Assembly: GCA_015548865.1 (NCBI GenBank)
Contig: JADMXW010000006.1
Location: 124,001-188,000, forward strand
Source of the DNA: Serratia marcescens
GTDB taxonomy: Bacteria; Pseudomonadota; Gammaproteobacteria; Enterobacterales; Enterobacteriaceae
Direction of reading: 5' to 3'
DNA: 64,000 nucleotides
Below the pieces are notes generated by a model. That model did no database searches, was not told the origin of the DNA, and saw nothing but the letters and a program-made list of their open reading frames with translations. Position numbers and translations under genes: made by a program. The first letter of the stretch is position 1. Each line of letters starts with the position of its first letter. Below are positions 60,902 through 64,000 of this stretch, in pieces.

Positions 60902-61822
60902 ATGAACATTGAATTGCGACATCTTCGCTATTTTCTGGCTGTAGCAGAAGAGCTGCATTTTGGCCGTGCAGCAGAGAAGCTCAACATTTCTCAGCCGCCG
61001 CTAAGCCAACAGATACAGGCATTGGAAACACAAATAGGTGCGATACTTTTTGAACGCAACAACCGCAATGTCAGGTTGACTCCGGCAGGAGAAGCGTTTC
61101 GCAAAGAGTGTTGGAGCATTTTACATCAGGTAGAGCAGGCATCTGCGCAGGCCGCGAGGATCCAGCGTGGTGAAATCGGTGAGCTACGCATCGGTTTCAC
61201 CTCCTCTGCGCCATTCATTCGTGCGGTTTCACGCAGCTTGTTGCGTTTTCGGCAACGTTATCCAGATGTTCATGTGCAAATGTTGGAACTGAACACCAAA
61301 CAGCAGATAGATCCTTTGCTAAATGGGAAGCTGGATATTGGGGTTATGCGTAATAATCCGCTGCCTGCGGATTTACAGCACCAATTGTTGCTACATGAGG
61401 CATTGGTTGCTGTGGTGCATGAAGCTCACCCGTTAGCAACCCAATCGCATATCAGCGTGCGTCAATTGTCACATGAACCCTTTGTGTTCTTTGCCAGAGA
61501 AGTGGGAACCGCGCTCTACGACGAGATTCTTCGTTTGTTGAAAAATTATGCTATTGAACCGTATATCACGCAGGAGGTCGGGGAGGCCATGACGATCGTC
61601 GGATTAGTGTCAGCGGGGCTCGGCGTATCCATTCTTCCCGCTTCGTTTTTGCGTATTTCAGTGGATGGTGTGAAATATGTGCCCCTCAGTGAGCCGGACG
61701 CCACCACAGAGGTATGGTTGGTAACATCACGTCGGGTGGCGCTTAATTCAGCAGCAAACACGTTGATTTCATTTATGTTGGAACAGGAGAGGAGTAAATG
61801 TGTGCACCAAATCACAAAATGA
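60902..61822 (+). CDS. ynfL: YnfL-type LysR regulator
   Basis: LysR-family transcription factor of 306 residues. Helix-turn-helix FGRAAEKLNISQPPLSQQIQ, then the effector domain with ELRIGFTSSAPFIRAVSRS, EPFVFFAREVGTALYDEI and QEVGEAMTIVGLVSAGLGVS, matching E. coli YnfL. It faces away from the ynfM exporter over a 185-base AT-rich gap, so it most likely controls that gene. Inducer unknown. C-terminal 15 or so residues differ from E. coli. Confidence 0.92.
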   Translation: MNIELRHLRYFLAVAEELHFGRAAEKLNISQPPLSQQIQALETQIGAILFERNNRNVRLTPAGEAFRKECWSILHQVEQASAQAARIQRGEIGELRIGFTSSAPFIRAVSRSLLRFRQRYPDVHVQMLELNTKQQIDPLLNGKLDIGVMRNNPLPADLQHQLLLHEALVAVVHEAHPLATQSHISVRQLSHEPFVFFAREVGTALYDEILRLLKNYAIEPYITQEVGEAMTIVGLVSAGLGVSILPASFLRISVDGVKYVPLSEPDATTEVWLVTSRRVALNSAANTLISFMLEQERSKCVHQITK

Positions 61823-61999
61823 ATCAAAGAGTTGACGTCATTCACTAAAAGCTCCACCATACCCGCAGTTTTTTTATTTTGCAGCGTGAAAAATACACAT
61901 TGATGCTCAGAATCTTCGCTGCACAATGTGTGTGTCTCGTCGCCCGATGCATCAGCGAACGCACAGCGTAGCAATTCGTACACAGTAGGAGCCCGTTTT

Positions 62000-63217
62000 G
62001 TGATTGCGGATGGTCAACCCGGACACATCGATCAAATTAAACAAATGAATGCCGGTGCAGTGTATCGGCTCATTGACCTGCACGGCCCCATATCCCGTAT
62101 TGAGTTGTCAAAACTGGCCCAATTGGCACCAGCGAGTATTACCAAGATTGTGCGAGAATTGATGGAAGCACACTTGGTTAAAGAGACTGAGTATCAGGAC
62201 GTGGGCAGCCGTGGTCGCCCTGCTATTGGGTTATTGTTGGATACGGATGCCTGGCACTATCTTTCGGTAAGAATCGGCCGTGAAGAAATCATGTTGGCAC
62301 TGCGTGATCTGAGCAACAACCTGATTGTTGAGGACTGCGTTACGTTACCGAGCGAACATCCGCATCCGCTGCTGGATCGCATTTTGCGTGAAATCGACCA
62401 ATTTTTCATTCGACACCAGCGTAAACTTGAGCGGTTAACCGCCATCGCTATTACATCACCGGGCATGGTTGATGCTGTTGCAGGTATTATTCATCGCATG
62501 CCATTTTATGCGGTAGAAGAGATGGCATTGGGCCCTGCACTCGAGAGCCGTACTGGATTACCCATTTTCCTTCAACACGATATTTATGCCTGGACTATGG
62601 CTGAGGCCATGTACGGTGCTGCGCGTGGTTCACAAAACGTGATTCAGATTGTGATTGATCACAATGTCGGTGCCGGTGTCATCACCGGAGGACACCTGCT
62701 TCATGCGGGTAGCCGTAACCTAGTTGAAATTGGTCATACTCAGGTCGATCCTTACGGCAAGCGCTGTTACTGTGGAAATAATGGGTGTCTGGAAACCGTC
62801 GCGAGCATAGAGAGTATGCTTGAACTGGCACAACAGCGTCTGAGTGGCTCGATGAGTTCATTGCTTAATGGCTCGCCACTCACCGTGGATACTTTATGTG
62901 ATGCCGCGATACGAGGCGATCAGTTAGCAAAAGATATTATCAATGGGGTTGGCAGCAACGTAGGCCGTATTGCAGCTATCATGGTGAATTTGTTTAATCC
63001 TGACAAAATTCTGGTTGGTTCTCCCTTAAACAAAGCGGCCAATATTCTCCATCCTGCGATCCTCGATTGTATTCGCCAGCAATCTTTGCCGGCTTATAGC
63101 CACAATATACAAGTGGAATCGACCGCATTTTATAATCAGGGCACGATGCCAGGCGCGGCGTTGGTGAAAGAGGCGTTGTATAACGGTTCACTGCTGGTGA
63201 AACTGTTGCAAGGGTAA
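62000..63217 (+). CDS. mlc: Mlc, glucose-responsive transcriptional repressor (ROK family)
   Basis: Repressor of ptsG, pts and other sugar genes that is sequestered by dephosphorylated EIICB-Glc. 405 residues (E. coli 406). N-terminal winged helix GPISRIELSKLAQLAPASIT, ROK ATP/zinc core with QIVIDHNVGAGVI, GHLLHAGSRNLVEIGHTQVD and the zinc ligands CYCGNNGCLE. I chose the GTG at 62000, preceded by TAGGAG; E. coli Mlc begins at the equivalent point (MVAENQPGHIDQ). Upstream in-frame ATG at 61928 lacks conservation. Confidence 0.96.
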   Translation: MIADGQPGHIDQIKQMNAGAVYRLIDLHGPISRIELSKLAQLAPASITKIVRELMEAHLVKETEYQDVGSRGRPAIGLLLDTDAWHYLSVRIGREEIMLALRDLSNNLIVEDCVTLPSEHPHPLLDRILREIDQFFIRHQRKLERLTAIAITSPGMVDAVAGIIHRMPFYAVEEMALGPALESRTGLPIFLQHDIYAWTMAEAMYGAARGSQNVIQIVIDHNVGAGVITGGHLLHAGSRNLVEIGHTQVDPYGKRCYCGNNGCLETVASIESMLELAQQRLSGSMSSLLNGSPLTVDTLCDAAIRGDQLAKDIINGVGSNVGRIAAIMVNLFNPDKILVGSPLNKAANILHPAILDCIRQQSLPAYSHNIQVESTAFYNQGTMPGAALVKEALYNGSLLVKLLQG

Positions 63218-63366
63218 TCTGGTACAAAAATTTGTAAAACGTTTCATGAATTACAAAACATTGCGCTAACGCAAGCCCTCCCGAGAACACATCACCTAGA
63301 CTTTCACTATTGGAAGCCTTTTGCTGTGTTTTTTCTTTTCAGGTGGGACCTCCGGAGCTTATATCC

Positions 63367-64000
63367 ATGTTAACGCGTCTTTTTGTTACAGGTACTGATA
63401 CTGCCGTGGGAAAAACGGTGGTGTCGCGCGCATTATTGCAGTCGCTTGCACAAAGCGGAAAATCGGTCGTCGGTTATAAGCCAATCGCCAAAGGGTGCGT
63501 CGAGACCGAAGAGGGGCTACGTAATAAAGATGCGTTACTGTTGCAGGAAGCTTCAACGGTGGCGTTGCCCTATGACCATATCAACCCGATTGCACTGCGT
63601 GAGGATGAAATCAGTGCAAGCCAGCATGCAATCGACTATTGTGCCATGACGCAGGGCTTACAGCATCTCTGTGGGATGGCGGACATGGTTGTCGTTGAAG
63701 GCAGTGGCGGTTGGCGGACTTTGATGAATGATTTGCGTCCCTATTCTGAATGGGTTGTACAAGAACAATTGCCCGTAGTCCTGGTGGTTGGGATTAAACT
63801 CGGTTGTATCAGTCACGCCCTTCTGACCGCACAGGCAATTATCAATGATGGTTTGCCTCTGCTAGGGTGGGTAGCGAATCGAATCAATCCCGGGTTAGCA
63901 AATTATGCGGATATTATTACTGCTCTGCGCAAAAAAATCCCAGCCCCCCAGTTAGGGGAATTACCGTATTTGCCCCGAGCTGAACAGCGCGATTTGTCAG
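63367..64000 (+). CDS. ynfK: BioD2/YnfK dethiobiotin synthetase-like protein, partial
   Basis: The first 211 codons of a dethiobiotin synthetase paralogue; the end lies outside the window. The P-loop is FVTGTDTAVGKTVV, followed by GYKPIAKGC and VVEGSGGWRTLM. BioD forms dethiobiotin from diaminopelargonate. The full protein in E. coli is about 231 residues and lies next to mlc. Start ATG at 63367 gives MLTRLFVTGTDT. Confidence 0.93.
   Translation, partial: MLTRLFVTGTDTAVGKTVVSRALLQSLAQSGKSVVGYKPIAKGCVETEEGLRNKDALLLQEASTVALPYDHINPIALREDEISASQHAIDYCAMTQGLQHLCGMADMVVVEGSGGWRTLMNDLRPYSEWVVQEQLPVVLVVGIKLGCISHALLTAQAIINDGLPLLGWVANRINPGLANYADIITALRKKIPAPQLGELPYLPRAEQRDLS

Overview
The window is a chromosomal segment of an enterobacterium of the soft-rot family Pectobacteriaceae (Pectobacterium, Dickeya or a close relative). 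Almost every gene has a clear Escherichia coli counterpart. An oligogalacturonate porin (KdgM type) sits beside the trp operon, trpG and trpD are separate genes, and no insertion sequence, tRNA, rRNA or CRISPR array is visible. A tus gene with its own Ter site and three perfect matS sequences place the window in the replication terminus macrodomain.

Layout. 1-2122: end of oppC, then oppD and oppF (oligopeptide import ATPases). 2173-9881: yciU, cls, yciY, a chemoreceptor, yciI, tonB, yciA, yciB, yciC. 10007-12207: a cysteine-cluster protein, ompW with a perfect FNR box, and a kdgM-type porin with a KdgR-like box. 12704-19713: trpEGDCBA on the minus strand, complete with leader peptide, attenuator, and a promoter/operator with perfect -35 and 14-bp operator palindrome. 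19841-26925: rnm, yciO, a GNAT acetyltransferase, rluB, yciK-btuR, sohB, yciN. 27439-31452: topA and cysB. 31453-31706 holds what looks like a frameshifted small membrane-protein gene at the point where E. coli gene order breaks. 31707-38092: rsxABCDGE-nth electron-transport operon, with a long in-frame tandem repeat in rsxC. 38317-38532: cnu.

38661-47038 is a complete arabinose block (araBA one way, araFGH then araC the other) between cnu and ydgJ, where E. coli has no such genes. It is followed by an AT-rich orphan gene (47185-48084) that carries a His-Gly / Asn-Ser-Cys signature resembling the clan CD cysteine protease domains of large toxins and of the effector OspB. This is the most unusual gene here. 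48375-58344: ydgJ, a YfeH-type transporter, an acyltransferase, add, an arsenite/bile-acid-type transporter, ydgA, manA, fumC. 58348-59324: tus and Ter. 59439-64000: YnfM-type exporter, its divergent LysR regulator, mlc, and the start of a second bioD (ynfK), cut by the window end.

Functionally the window joins peptide and sugar uptake, tryptophan synthesis, redox maintenance (Rsx reducing SoxR), plant-wall fragment uptake and terminus biology. All identifications come from reading the proteins and remembering family members; no database search was possible.
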